Positions 7,903-15,002 of a stretch of 16,793 nt of DNA are shown piece by piece. The DNA is taken from positions 1-16,793 of the forward strand of contig JASBZK010000037.1 in assembly GCA_029983505.1 (NCBI GenBank), read 5' to 3'. This DNA is from Porphyromonas sp. GTDB lineage: Bacteria > Bacteroidota > Bacteroidia > Bacteroidales > Porphyromonadaceae. Both the position numbers and the translations under genes were made by a program. A model generated the notes under the pieces. It ran no database searches, was not told the origin of the DNA, and saw only the letters and a program-made list of their open reading frames with translations. Position 1 is the stretch's first letter. Each line of letters opens with the position of its first letter.

Positions 7903-8856
7903 TTGACCGGCTTTTTGCTCATAAATACGGGATCGCCGAGATCCGCATCCGTGGAGGACGTGAGGGCGTACCTTACCGATTTCCTCACCGACCCCCGTGT
8001 GATCGACCTCCCGTTTGTCTTTCGCCAACTCTTGGTACGGGGCATCATCGCCCCTTTGAGAGCCCCGAAGTCTGCCCTCAAGTACAGCGCCCTTTTTTCG
8101 CCCGACGGCGAAGCCCTTTTGGTCAAAGAGACCAACGCTCTGGCCTCCCGTATCGCGGAGCTCTCCGGAGGAAGACCCGTCTACACCGCGATGCGTTATG
8201 GCAGAGGGGCGGTACAGGAGGTTTTGGAAAAAGCGGTGCGGGACGGGGTAACCGGGCTGAGGGTCATCCCTATGTTTCCTCACTATGCAATGAGCAGTTT
8301 CGAAACCGCCATGGCACACGTCAGAAGTGAGCAAGCCCGCCTTTCTCTGCCGTTGCAGCTCACTTTTCCCCACCCCTATTTCAATCACCCGCTTCTCATC
8401 GAGGCGTTTGCCGAAAAGATAGCCGCTGCCGTCCGTCCCCACGACCGCGTGCTTTGTTCCTACCACGGTGTGCCCCTCTCCCAGCTGCGTGCTTACGCGG
8501 GCGACCCTCAGAGGGATTACGTCCTCCAGACGGAGGAGACGACACGATTGCTCTCAAGGCACCCGCTCCTGGAGGCTCTCGGTCTTACGTTTGAGACGGT
8601 CTACCAATCCCGTTTCGGCAATGGGAAGTGGACAGAGCCGAATACCCAAGAGCGCCTCTCCGAGCTTCGAGACCAAGGCCATAAGCGGGTTACGGTCGTC
8701 TGTCCGGGTTTCCTGTGCGACAATCTCGAGACCGTCTTCGAAATCGGAGTGGAAGCCAAAGAGAGCTTCGAGAAGAGGGGCGGCGAGCTCATTTTCATTC
8801 CCTGTCCCAATCACAGCGACACCCTCGCCCGGGCACTCCTTTCCCTCAGTTTTTAA
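7903..8856 (+). CDS. hemH: Ferrochelatase
   Basis: 317 aa, a normal bacterial length. Family signatures in order: FLLINTGSP (4-12), YTAMRYG (94-100), the metal-binding histidine in SYHGVP (186-191, His188), QSRFGNGKW (235-243), and PGFLCDNLETVFEI (268-281) with the catalytic Glu276. The enzyme inserts Fe2+ into protoporphyrin IX as the last step of protoporphyrin-dependent haem synthesis, in the cytoplasm or on the inner membrane face. The start is the TTG at 7903; the frame is closed upstream by the mltD stop TAG (7888-7890), so no ATG is available. The 12-bp gap suggests co-transcription with mltD. Relatives in Porphyromonas are generally haem-dependent, so the gene may serve salvage of imported porphyrin. 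Confidence 0.92.
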   Translation: MTGFLLINTGSPRSASVEDVRAYLTDFLTDPRVIDLPFVFRQLLVRGIIAPLRAPKSALKYSALFSPDGEALLVKETNALASRIAELSGGRPVYTAMRYGRGAVQEVLEKAVRDGVTGLRVIPMFPHYAMSSFETAMAHVRSEQARLSLPLQLTFPHPYFNHPLLIEAFAEKIAAAVRPHDRVLCSYHGVPLSQLRAYAGDPQRDYVLQTEETTRLLSRHPLLEALGLTFETVYQSRFGNGKWTEPNTQERLSELRDQGHKRVTVVCPGFLCDNLETVFEIGVEAKESFEKRGGELIFIPCPNHSDTLARALLSLSF

Positions 8857-8892
8857 CCCCCGGGAGTCCTTTGGCTCAAAAGAAATCCAAAT

Positions 8893-8977
8893 GGGTACGG
8901 GTCGGGAAGGGCTTATCTGTCTGTATGAGCCGGGCTCCGAGTACCGTGTCTCGCTCCCTCCCCGACCCGTACTCCGC
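8893..8977 (+). repeat. Structured intergenic repeat, copy 1
   Basis: 85-bp element, about 83 percent identical by eye to 11395-11477 in the same orientation, with one 2-bp gap. Its ends form a 12-bp perfect stem GTACGGGTCGGG / CCCGACCCGTAC, continued after one mismatch by AGGG/CCCT, and an inner GAGC-CGG-GCTC hairpin. It lies between the convergent hemH and DUF262-DUF1524 genes, so it could also act as a two-way transcription stop, though no T-run follows. Confidence 0.75.
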
Positions 8978-8986
8978 CAAATCTGA

Positions 8987-9067
8987 GCTATGGGGTGCAA
9001 TGGAGATACATAGCGAGTGTAGGCCTTGCTCTGCACGTGTATAAGCAAGGGCTATCCCTGTGCATCC
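8987..9067. other. Additional stem-loops downstream of repeat copy 1
   Basis: GCTATG (8987-8992) pairs with CATAGC (9009-9014); CCTTGCT (9024-9030) pairs with AGCAAGG (9044-9050). GGGTGCA near 8993-8999 can pair, with one wobble, with TGCATCC (9061-9067), closing the whole block. This may be a structured RNA end between convergent genes; no known family is recognised. Confidence 0.3.
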
Positions 9068-9094
9068 AATCGTTTTGTTACCTTCTATTCTGTT

Positions 9095-11266
9095 TTATTC
9101 CTCTTCGTCTGAGGTTAGCTCAATATCGTCATTAGATGGAAGGTCATTGACTTTCATTTCAAGCACAAGTACAGTCTTATCTATATTTGTTAGATCCATA
9201 AAACGTCTGATCATCAACGCTTTGTCGTAATTACTGACTGCGGTCTTAATGTAGCAAGTGTCTGAAAGTTTCAGATAATCTTTAGGGATAGCACCGATTA
9301 AATCTCTTCTGAGAAATCCACCGAACTCTCCGATCGTTCTCTCGATGGGCTTTGGAAAACGGTCGTAAAGCCATTTAAAGAAGTCTTCATACATCTCTTT
9401 CCATACGATGCTTTCGGTTCTCCGTCCATCCAAGATATATGCTACCAGTTTTCGTCCTGTAAAATAGTGATTGTCTTCGAGTGTCTCATAAAACGAGTAC
9501 GTTTCCACGATCTGAGAGGGGGAAGTGTAAGAGGTCGTCAGATCCGGCCATAGTTCAAAAAAACGCGCTAACAGCCACTCGGACCGCTTTCTTATTTCTT
9601 CTTCACTCCATGACGTGACGTTTGCCAACATCTTGGCAGTACGGTACGGACTATTGTTTAATCCATCTACCCACTTGCCCTTAGAATCAGTATAACCGGT
9701 CTGTTTCTCGAGGAAGCTACGATTGCCATAGCTGGAATTGTCCCCGGTAAGAGTGAGGTTAGCAAATGTGTGAATCCATTGGTCGTGAATCCGTTCGTTT
9801 TCTTCCCCTAAGTCAGCTCTCCATTTTACCGTCAGTTTTTGGGGCATAATATGTTCGATGGATATGTCACCTCTGGACAATTGTTCCAGTAAGGCAGGGT
9901 GCCTCTTATGGGGCTCCTGCATATTCTCCAATCTCTCGAAGAAGAAGTTTCGATTATGGCGCGGTAAGTTGTAGGCGTTCACTCGATGAAACATCTCGCC
10001 GACTTCCACACGAGAGGGATAAGCCGCCTTCCCTTGTTTCCGGAGTAGGACAAATTTGAGGACTTCGTTATAACCCTCCTCATCGTCGCTCTTCTCCACC
10101 AACTTAAGGACTTCGGAATGGAGGGTTGCAAAGACTTTGGTAAGGGTACTTGAGGGCAATCCGCATATTACCCTCCGCGCGTAGTAGTTCTGTAAGACTA
10201 ACAACATCTCGCATTGTTGTTCTTCCGTCACGGCTTGGTCTTTGGCATAATTGTAATACGCCAATAGGAAAGGCATCGATACGGTAGACTGAAGATAGTT
10301 CCACTGTCTCTGAAGCGTGTTCAGCTTATCCCCTTTCCCAATCAGGCTGTGACGGATCTTATCATAAAGCTCGGCGTATGTTTTTAATTGGGAGAGTACG
10401 TCCTCGTTACTTTTTCGGATAGACAAATAGTAATCCTTAAACTCTTCGTAGAGCCGTCTTTGGTTGGATACTTCCCGGGTTTGTATCGTAAGGAAATCCC
10501 GTATTAGGTTCGATGCATCTCTATCCGTATACCGTTCGATGGGGTTCCAGTAATTCGTATACAATGCACTTTGCTCCTTTTGTGACAAATTCATCAAGAG
10601 GAAGTTCCTGATCTTGTCGGCTTCCGTCAGATCCAGACCGGTGGAATTAAGGCTCTCAAAAATCAGCTGGGCATCGTCTCCTGCTTCTATGCTTATGTGC
10701 ACAATCAGAAGCTTACCGATACAATCATGGATGTCCTCCAAGGTGTATCCTTCTTTTTGGACGGTGCCTTCTATAAGCTCCACAAAAAACTTATAGTTTT
10801 GAGTCACAAGGGAATACTCAGGAGCTAAATTAGGATCTTGTAGCAAGCGGTCGTAAGCCTGCTTATCTTCTCTCAAAAGATTAAGTTTGGACTTAGGCCC
10901 ACCACTTGAGGAGTAGGTGGCAGTAAGCCAAGTGTCTTGTATCCTTGCTCTCGTATATTCTTTGCTACTGGTCAGAATACCTCTCTCATTAACGTTCAAA
11001 AGAGCCAGCAGGAGTATGGATATGGTGGTAATTCTCTGTTGCCCGTCAATGATTTGGAGGACATCACCGGTCTCGTCTGCCAGTTTGGAGACCACGCTTC
11101 CTATGAAATAAGTTTTGCGGTTCTTCCTTTTGACATCAAGTATATCATTATACAGGCGTAGACACTGAGCGCGTTGCCAGCTGTAATTGCGTTGATAGAG
11201 CGGAATCACAAACTCTCGGGAATTGGTGTTAAACAACTCCATCAATGGCTTTTCTATACCTTTCAT
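9095..11266 (-). CDS. DUF262-DUF1524 protein, GmrSD-like restriction endonuclease
   Basis: 723 aa. The DUF262 domain (about 5-230) shows IPLYQRNYSW (21-30), the nucleotide-binding IIDGQQRIT (72-80) and FESLNSTGLDLTEADKIRN (203-221). The DUF1524 nuclease domain (about 440-575) shows EHIMPQ (471-476, His472 and Pro475 of the HxxP signature) and FANLTLTG (501-508, Asn503), a His-Me finger-type active site. The C-terminal region (about 598-700, with TGRKLVAYILDGRR and SWKE-like VWKEM) resembles a domain seen at the end of other DUF262 proteins; I cannot name it. GmrS and GmrD fused in one chain are known as type IV, modification-dependent restriction enzymes against phage DNA with modified bases. 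AT content is higher than in parAB or recA, and the gene is flanked by direct repeats, which suggests acquisition as a cassette. Confidence 0.88.
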   Translation of the reverse strand: MKGIEKPLMELFNTNSREFVIPLYQRNYSWQRAQCLRLYNDILDVKRKNRKTYFIGSVVSKLADETGDVLQIIDGQQRITTISILLLALLNVNERGILTSSKEYTRARIQDTWLTATYSSSGGPKSKLNLLREDKQAYDRLLQDPNLAPEYSLVTQNYKFFVELIEGTVQKEGYTLEDIHDCIGKLLIVHISIEAGDDAQLIFESLNSTGLDLTEADKIRNFLLMNLSQKEQSALYTNYWNPIERYTDRDASNLIRDFLTIQTREVSNQRRLYEEFKDYYLSIRKSNEDVLSQLKTYAELYDKIRHSLIGKGDKLNTLQRQWNYLQSTVSMPFLLAYYNYAKDQAVTEEQQCEMLLVLQNYYARRVICGLPSSTLTKVFATLHSEVLKLVEKSDDEEGYNEVLKFVLLRKQGKAAYPSRVEVGEMFHRVNAYNLPRHNRNFFFERLENMQEPHKRHPALLEQLSRGDISIEHIMPQKLTVKWRADLGEENERIHDQWIHTFANLTLTGDNSSYGNRSFLEKQTGYTDSKGKWVDGLNNSPYRTAKMLANVTSWSEEEIRKRSEWLLARFFELWPDLTTSYTSPSQIVETYSFYETLEDNHYFTGRKLVAYILDGRRTESIVWKEMYEDFFKWLYDRFPKPIERTIGEFGGFLRRDLIGAIPKDYLKLSDTCYIKTAVSNYDKALMIRRFMDLTNIDKTVLVLEMKVNDLPSNDDIELTSDEEE

Positions 11267-11303
11267 AAGTTCTCTTTATAGGGGTGATATTAAACAACAC
11301 TTG

Positions 11304-11311
11304 CAAACTTA
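11304..11311 (-). promoter_or_regulatory. Candidate -7 box for the DUF262-DUF1524 gene
   Basis: On the - strand TAAGTTTG matches TAnnTTTG and ends 37 bp before the ATG at 11266. No good TTTG -33 box is seen at the standard distance. The promoter lies inside the two flanking repeats, so the cassette would carry its own promoter. Confidence 0.45.
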
Positions 11312-11394
11312 GAGATTTTTCTCCATTTGCTTAGCTCTTTTGTATTTGCCCGCCGAACAATTGTCTGAGCAATGTATCAGAAGGGGGATAAACG

Positions 11395-11477
11395 GAGTAC
11401 GAGCCGGGAAGGGCTTGTCGGTATGTATGAGCTGGGCTCAGGGTACCGTACCCCGCTCCCCCCGACCCGTACTCCGC
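11395..11477 (+). repeat. Structured intergenic repeat, copy 2
   Basis: 83-bp copy in the same orientation as 8893-8977. Its outer stem CGGAGTACG / CGTACTCCG (9 bp, 11393-11401 with 11468-11476) uses different bases from copy 1 but keeps the fold. Inside it, CGGTA/TACCG encloses GAGC-TGG-GCTC. Sequence similarity to copy 1 ends sharply at both edges. It lies upstream of the DUF262-DUF1524 gene. Confidence 0.75.
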
Positions 11478-11485
11478 ACGCCTTC

Positions 11486-11500
11486 CAGACCGTAGGTCTG
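11486..11500. other. 15-bp hairpin CAGACC-GTA-GGTCTG
   Basis: Perfect 6-bp arms around a 3-base loop, 9 bp beyond repeat copy 2. No equivalent follows copy 1, so it is probably not part of the repeat. Function unknown. Confidence 0.35.
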
Positions 11501-11568
11501 TGTTCTTACGACGGCGCAAAGGAAAAGAGATTGAAAGACCCGAAAAAGTGCTCTTCCCCTATAAACCT

Positions 11569-11600
11569 CAGGAGCCGCACGATTGCTCGAGCGGCTCCTG
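11569..11600. terminator. 10-bp perfect hairpin in the recA to DUF262 gap
   Basis: CAGGAGCCGC (11569-11578) pairs fully with GCGGCTCCTG (11591-11600) around a 12-base loop. On the + strand it is followed by TAAGATTTTT, giving a T5 six bases after the stem. No + strand gene precedes it. On the - strand it lies 190 bp beyond the recA stop and could bound the recA transcript. Confidence 0.4.
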
Positions 11601-11789
11601 TAAGATTTTTCCACAAAAAATATATTAGAAAGATTTAGGCAAGAAAGATTGATTTCGTATTGCTTTTCGACATAACAAAGTTGAGACTTTTCCGGTGAAC
11701 TGCCAAATTTTTTTGCCTGTTATAAAGCAGTTTTTAGGACGTATTTCGTAAAGCAAAGCGGTCAATATCGCCTATATTTCTAAAGTATA
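11601..11789. other. AT-rich intergenic stretch downstream of recA
   Basis: The 523-bp gap 11267-11789 holds the DUF262 promoter box, repeat copy 2 and two hairpins in its left part. In this remaining 189-bp AT-rich part I see no open reading frame of interest, no tRNA and no convincing recA terminator. Confidence 0.5.
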
Positions 11790-12929
11790 TTATTTTATGC
11801 GGTTCTTCAGACCTTCGACCACCTTTTTCTCGATCTCTGCGAGGAGGTCCGGATTCTCTTCGAGTGCGGTCTTGGCCTTTTCGCGACCTTGTCCGAGGCG
11901 GGTGTCGCCGTAGGAAAACCACGAGCCGCTCTTGCGGACGATGTCCATCTCTTCGGCGGCGTCGAGTATCTCGCCGTTGCGCTGGATACCCTTACCGTAG
12001 AGGATCTCAAACTCGGCTTTTTTGAAAGGCGGGGCTACCTTGTTCTTGACCACTTTGGCCCGAATCATATTGCCCACCTGAGTGCCTGCGCTGTCCATGA
12101 TTCTCTCGCCCTTGCGGATGTCGAGACGGACGGACGCGTAGTACTTGAGCGCGTTACCGCCCGTCGTCGTCTCGGCGGTGCCGTAGCCGCCGATCTTCTC
12201 GCGGAGCTGGTTGATGAAGATGCAGGTCGTGTTGGTCTTATTGATGACGGCAGCGAGCTTCCTCAGTGCCTGGCTCATCAGTCGGGCTTGCAGACCGATC
12301 TTATTCTCTCCCATATCGCCGTCGATTTCACCCTTCGGGGTGAGGGCGGCCACCGAGTCGATGACGACGAGATCCATAGCGGAGGAGCGAATGAGGTCTT
12401 CGGCAATCATCAGCGCTTGCTCGCCGTTGTCGGGCTGGGAGATCCAGAGCTTGGTGAGGTCCACGCCGAGGTTCTCGGCATAGAAACGGTCGAAGGCGTT
12501 TTCGGCGTCGATTATGGCCGCGAGACCGCCCGTCTTTTGGCACTCGGCCATGGCGTGTATCGCGAGTGTCGTCTTCCCCGACCCTTCCGGACCGTAGATC
12601 TCCACGATGCGCCCTCTCGGGTAGCCCCCTACGCCGAGGGCGAGGTCGAGGAGCATAGAGCCTGTGGGGATCACGTCTACGGGCTCGATGATGTCGTCGT
12701 CGCCCATATTCATAATCGAGCCTTTGCCGTAAGTCTTCTCGAGCTTACTCATCACGCTCTTCAGGGCTTTGAGCTTCTCTTCGGAGGTGCTGAGCTTCTT
12801 GGGCTCGTCCTTTGCGGCCGTCTTCTTGGCCTTTTTGGAGTCTGATGCGGACTCGTCCCCGGGGGCAAAATCGTCTTCGTCTCGCTCTTGGTCGAGGTCC
12901 AATTCTTCTTCGTCGTATTCTTTAGCCAT
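11790..12929 (-). CDS. recA: RecA recombinase with charged N-terminal extension
   Basis: 379 aa. The core follows the family order: KLEKTYGKGSIM (62-73), Walker A GPEGSGKTT (113-121, Lys119), IIDAENAFDRFYA (139-151) with the catalytic Glu143, Walker B LVVIDS (187-192), loop L1 region EIDGDMGENKIGLQARLMSQALRKL, and loop L2 KIGGYGTAETTTGG (245-258). RecA coats single-stranded DNA, drives strand exchange and activates LexA-type self-cleavage. Unusual points: residues 1-48 are an extra acidic then lysine-rich segment, the P-loop reads GPEGSGKT instead of the usual GPESSGKT, AEN replaces the usual AEH, and L2 is one residue shorter than the common KIGVMFGNPETTTGG. It starts 39 bp after bcp and is probably co-transcribed with it; no separate promoter box was found. 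Confidence 0.97.
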   Translation of the reverse strand: MAKEYDEEELDLDQERDEDDFAPGDESASDSKKAKKTAAKDEPKKLSTSEEKLKALKSVMSKLEKTYGKGSIMNMGDDDIIEPVDVIPTGSMLLDLALGVGGYPRGRIVEIYGPEGSGKTTLAIHAMAECQKTGGLAAIIDAENAFDRFYAENLGVDLTKLWISQPDNGEQALMIAEDLIRSSAMDLVVIDSVAALTPKGEIDGDMGENKIGLQARLMSQALRKLAAVINKTNTTCIFINQLREKIGGYGTAETTTGGNALKYYASVRLDIRKGERIMDSAGTQVGNMIRAKVVKNKVAPPFKKAEFEILYGKGIQRNGEILDAAEEMDIVRKSGSWFSYGDTRLGQGREKAKTALEENPDLLAEIEKKVVEGLKNRIK

Positions 12930-12968
12930 AGTGTTTTGGTGTGTCGGGTTGGTGAATTTTCGTCTGCT

Positions 12969-13436
12969 TCAGAGCGTCTCGATGATCTTTAGGAGCTGGG
13001 CGGCGTGATCCTTCGTCTTGATCTCTTTGCCGCTCATTGTGTGGCGGACGATGCCGTCTTCGTCGATGAGGAAAGTAGACCTAAGGGTCCCCATATAGGT
13101 GCGTCCGTACATTTTCTTCTCCACCCATACGCCGAAAGCCTCCTGCAGCTTCATCTCGTCGTCGACAATGAGCGGAAAGGGCAGGTCGTGTGTGTCCCTA
13201 AACTTGTTGTGGCTCTTCGCACTGTCTTTGCTCACGCCGATAACCGTCCATCCTTTCGCCTTGAGGTCTGCCCAAGCGTCACGGAGCGAGCAGGCTTCCG
13301 CCGTACATCCGCCGGTGAGGTCTTTGGGGTAGAAGTAAAGGATGACTTTCTGCCCCGAGAGGCTTTCGCGGGTGTAGGTGTTGCCGTCTTGGTCTACACC
13401 GATGTAGTCGGGAATGCGGTCTCCTATTGCAATCAT
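12969..13436 (-). CDS. bcp: Thioredoxin-dependent thiol peroxidase Bcp (peroxiredoxin Q)
   Basis: 155 aa, normal for the family. The active-site region reads FYPKDLTGGCTAEACSLRD (35-53), with the PxxxTxxC peroxiredoxin signature. The peroxidatic Cys is Cys44, and the resolving Cys49 five residues on is typical of the alpha-helical resolving Cys of PrxQ/Bcp. It reduces hydrogen peroxide and organic hydroperoxides using thioredoxin in the cytoplasm. The usual TPGC is TGGC here; Pro36-Thr41-Cys44 are kept, so activity should be unaffected. Its ATG overlaps the stop codon of the upstream dehydrogenase (ATGA), and recA follows 39 bp later. Order dehydrogenase, bcp, recA is a recurring arrangement in Bacteroidales. 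Confidence 0.95.
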   Translation of the reverse strand: MIAIGDRIPDYIGVDQDGNTYTRESLSGQKVILYFYPKDLTGGCTAEACSLRDAWADLKAKGWTVIGVSKDSAKSHNKFRDTHDLPFPLIVDDEMKLQEAFGVWVEKKMYGRTYMGTLRSTFLIDEDGIVRHTMSGKEIKTKDHAAQLLKIIETL

Positions 13437-14629
13437 AGTTCGAGGTCGATGTCGTGCAGTTCGTGATAGGGAAGCCCCTGCTTGGAGAGCTCGGAGAGGA
13501 AAGGATCCGGGTCAAACTCTTCGACGTTGAAGACGCCTGTACCCTTCCAGAGTCCTTTGAAGAACATCAGGGCGCCTGTCGTAGCGGGTACGCCGGTGGT
13601 GTAGCTCACACCTTGGGCGCCGGTCTCCTTGTAGGCGGCTTCGTGCGAGGTGTTATTGTAGATGTAGTAGGTATGCTCTTTGCCGTCCCTTATACCCCGT
13701 ATCCGGCACCCGATGGAGGTCTGTCCGGTGTAATTTTCGCCCAGTTCTTTGGGGTCGGGCAGCACGGCTTTGAGGAATTGGATCGGCACGATCTCCATCC
13801 CGTTGTAATTGATGGGGACGATGCTCGCCATACCGATGTCCTGGATCACGCGGAGGTGGGTCAGGTATTCCTCACCGAAGGTCATCCAGAAGCGTGCCCT
13901 TTGGAGTGTGGGGTAGTTTTTGACGAGGCTCTCGAGCTCTTCGTGGTACATCAAGTAGCTCTCGCGAACCCCCACTTCGGGATAAGTGAGACCTTTGTGC
14001 ACGGAGAGGGGATCGGTCTCGTGCCAAGCGCCGTTTTCCCAATACTTGCCTCTCTGGGTGATCTCACGGATGTTGATCTCGGGGTTAAAGTTGGTGGCGA
14101 AAGCCTTGTGGTGGTCGCCGGCGTTGCAGTCAACGATGTCGAGGTGTGTTATTTTGTCGAAGTGGTGCTTTGCGGCATAGGCGGTAAAGACGCTCGTGAC
14201 CCCCGGATCGAAGCCACAGCCCAAAATCGCGGTAAGCCCTTTTCCCTTAAAGCGGTCTTGGTACGCCCACTGCCAGGAGTACTGGTATTTGGCCTCGTCT
14301 CTGGGCTCGTAGTTGGCAGTGTCGAGGTAATTGACTCCGCACTCAAGGCAGGCGTCCATAATGGCGAGATCCTGGTAGGGCAGCGCGACGTTGATGACCA
14401 GTTCGGGCTTTATTTCGTTGAAAAGAGCGACCAATTCGTCCACATTATCCGCGTCGACTTGGCGGGTGCGTATGGGGGCTTCCTTAATCTTTTCGGCGAT
14501 GGCGTCGCACTTAGCTTTATTGCGGCTGGCTAGGGTAATGTCGGTAAAGACATCGTGGTTCATAGCTACTTTTTTGGCCACCACGGTACCGACGCCACCG
14601 GCGCCGATGATCAGTACTCTTCCTTCCAT
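13433..14629 (-). CDS. Saccharopine dehydrogenase-family protein, likely carboxy(nor)spermidine dehydrogenase
   Basis: 398 aa. An N-terminal Rossmann fold with GAGGVG (9-14) binds NAD(P)H, followed by LASRNKAKCDAI and VINVALPYQDLAIMDACLECGVNYLDTANYE, the pattern of saccharopine dehydrogenase-like enzymes. GCGFDPGVTSVFTAYAA and NINEITQRG-like segments follow. In Bacteroidetes, proteins of this length and motif set act in the alternative polyamine route: condensation of a diamine with aspartate semialdehyde gives carboxyspermidine or carboxynorspermidine, which is then decarboxylated to the polyamine. A role in lysine metabolism is the older, less likely annotation. It heads an operon with bcp and recA. 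The start ATG at 14629 directly precedes the Rossmann strand, so it is well placed. The matching decarboxylase is not in the window. Confidence 0.85.
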   Translation of the reverse strand: MEGRVLIIGAGGVGTVVAKKVAMNHDVFTDITLASRNKAKCDAIAEKIKEAPIRTRQVDADNVDELVALFNEIKPELVINVALPYQDLAIMDACLECGVNYLDTANYEPRDEAKYQYSWQWAYQDRFKGKGLTAILGCGFDPGVTSVFTAYAAKHHFDKITHLDIVDCNAGDHHKAFATNFNPEINIREITQRGKYWENGAWHETDPLSVHKGLTYPEVGVRESYLMYHEELESLVKNYPTLQRARFWMTFGEEYLTHLRVIQDIGMASIVPINYNGMEIVPIQFLKAVLPDPKELGENYTGQTSIGCRIRGIRDGKEHTYYIYNNTSHEAAYKETGAQGVSYTTGVPATTGALMFFKGLWKGTGVFNVEEFDPDPFLSELSKQGLPYHELHDIDLEL

Positions 14630-14732
14630 TGTTCGGTATCTTTTATTGGTTGTAAACTAATTTCTCAAACGGTTTGCTCCTAAAGATACCAAATAGTCAG
14701 CAGTTAGTGCCACCGGTGAGCAGTCGTGATAC

Positions 14733-14777
14733 TTTGCAGAATGCCCGAAGCGACTTGTATCCGAGACTTTCTGCAAA
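14733..14777. other. 9-bp stem-loop in the leader of the dehydrogenase-bcp-recA operon
   Basis: TTTGCAGAA (14733-14741) pairs perfectly with TTCTGCAAA (14769-14777), leaving a 27-base loop. If transcription starts near 14800 on the - strand, it would lie in the 5' leader, about 100 bp before the ATG. No riboswitch family was recognised. The rest of the 373-bp gap 14630-15002 shows only short, GC-rich inverted repeats. Confidence 0.4.
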
Positions 14778-14807
14778 AGGGCTCGTGTCCGTGAGTCCCG
14801 TTCCCCG

Positions 14808-14815
14808 CAAAGATA
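14808..14815 (-). promoter_or_regulatory. Candidate promoter for the dehydrogenase-bcp-recA operon
   Basis: On the - strand TATCTTTG fits the -7 consensus TAnnTTTG; a TTGG about 20 bp upstream (14836-14839) approximates the -33 TTTG box. This would give a leader of roughly 170 bases. A weaker alternative, TATCTTTA, lies at 14681-14688. Confidence 0.45.
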
Positions 14816-15002
14816 CGCCAAGGAAAGTGCCACCACCAAGCTCCGGGGACGGGTGGCGGGAAGTTACGGGAGGATGAGGTGCCGGTAAAACCTTTGGAAT
14901 GAACCCGATTGCGTCTCCTCGTCGTGACCTAACTTTTCTTTCCCTCACTTGCATACCGCGTTACCCCCCTCACAAGTCCGGAGGGCAGAATAAAGCGGGG
15001 AC

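Noticed and set aside
8891..8986. Short peptide encoded across repeat copy 1 with a similar frame in copy 2
   Set aside because: Differences between the copies are not enriched in silent positions and a 2-bp gap breaks the frame, so the similarity reflects the DNA repeat rather than a protein.
11889..12845. 318-aa open frame antisense to recA
   Set aside because: It lies fully within recA on the other strand, has no recognisable domain, and is expected from the codon bias of a GC-rich gene.
13454..14533. 359-aa open frame antisense to the dehydrogenase
   Set aside because: The - strand frame carries the Rossmann motif and family signatures; the + frame is Val/Gly-rich with no family motif.
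7888..14706. 13-bp repeat TAGTCAGCAGTTA at 7888-7900 and 14694-14706
   Set aside because: A few shared 13-mers are expected by chance in a window of this size, and similarity does not extend further.
14706..14834. AGTGCCACC twice in the 14630-15002 gap, considered as a cobalamin-type riboswitch
   Set aside because: The remaining conserved blocks of that riboswitch are missing on both strands, and a 9-bp duplicate is compatible with chance.
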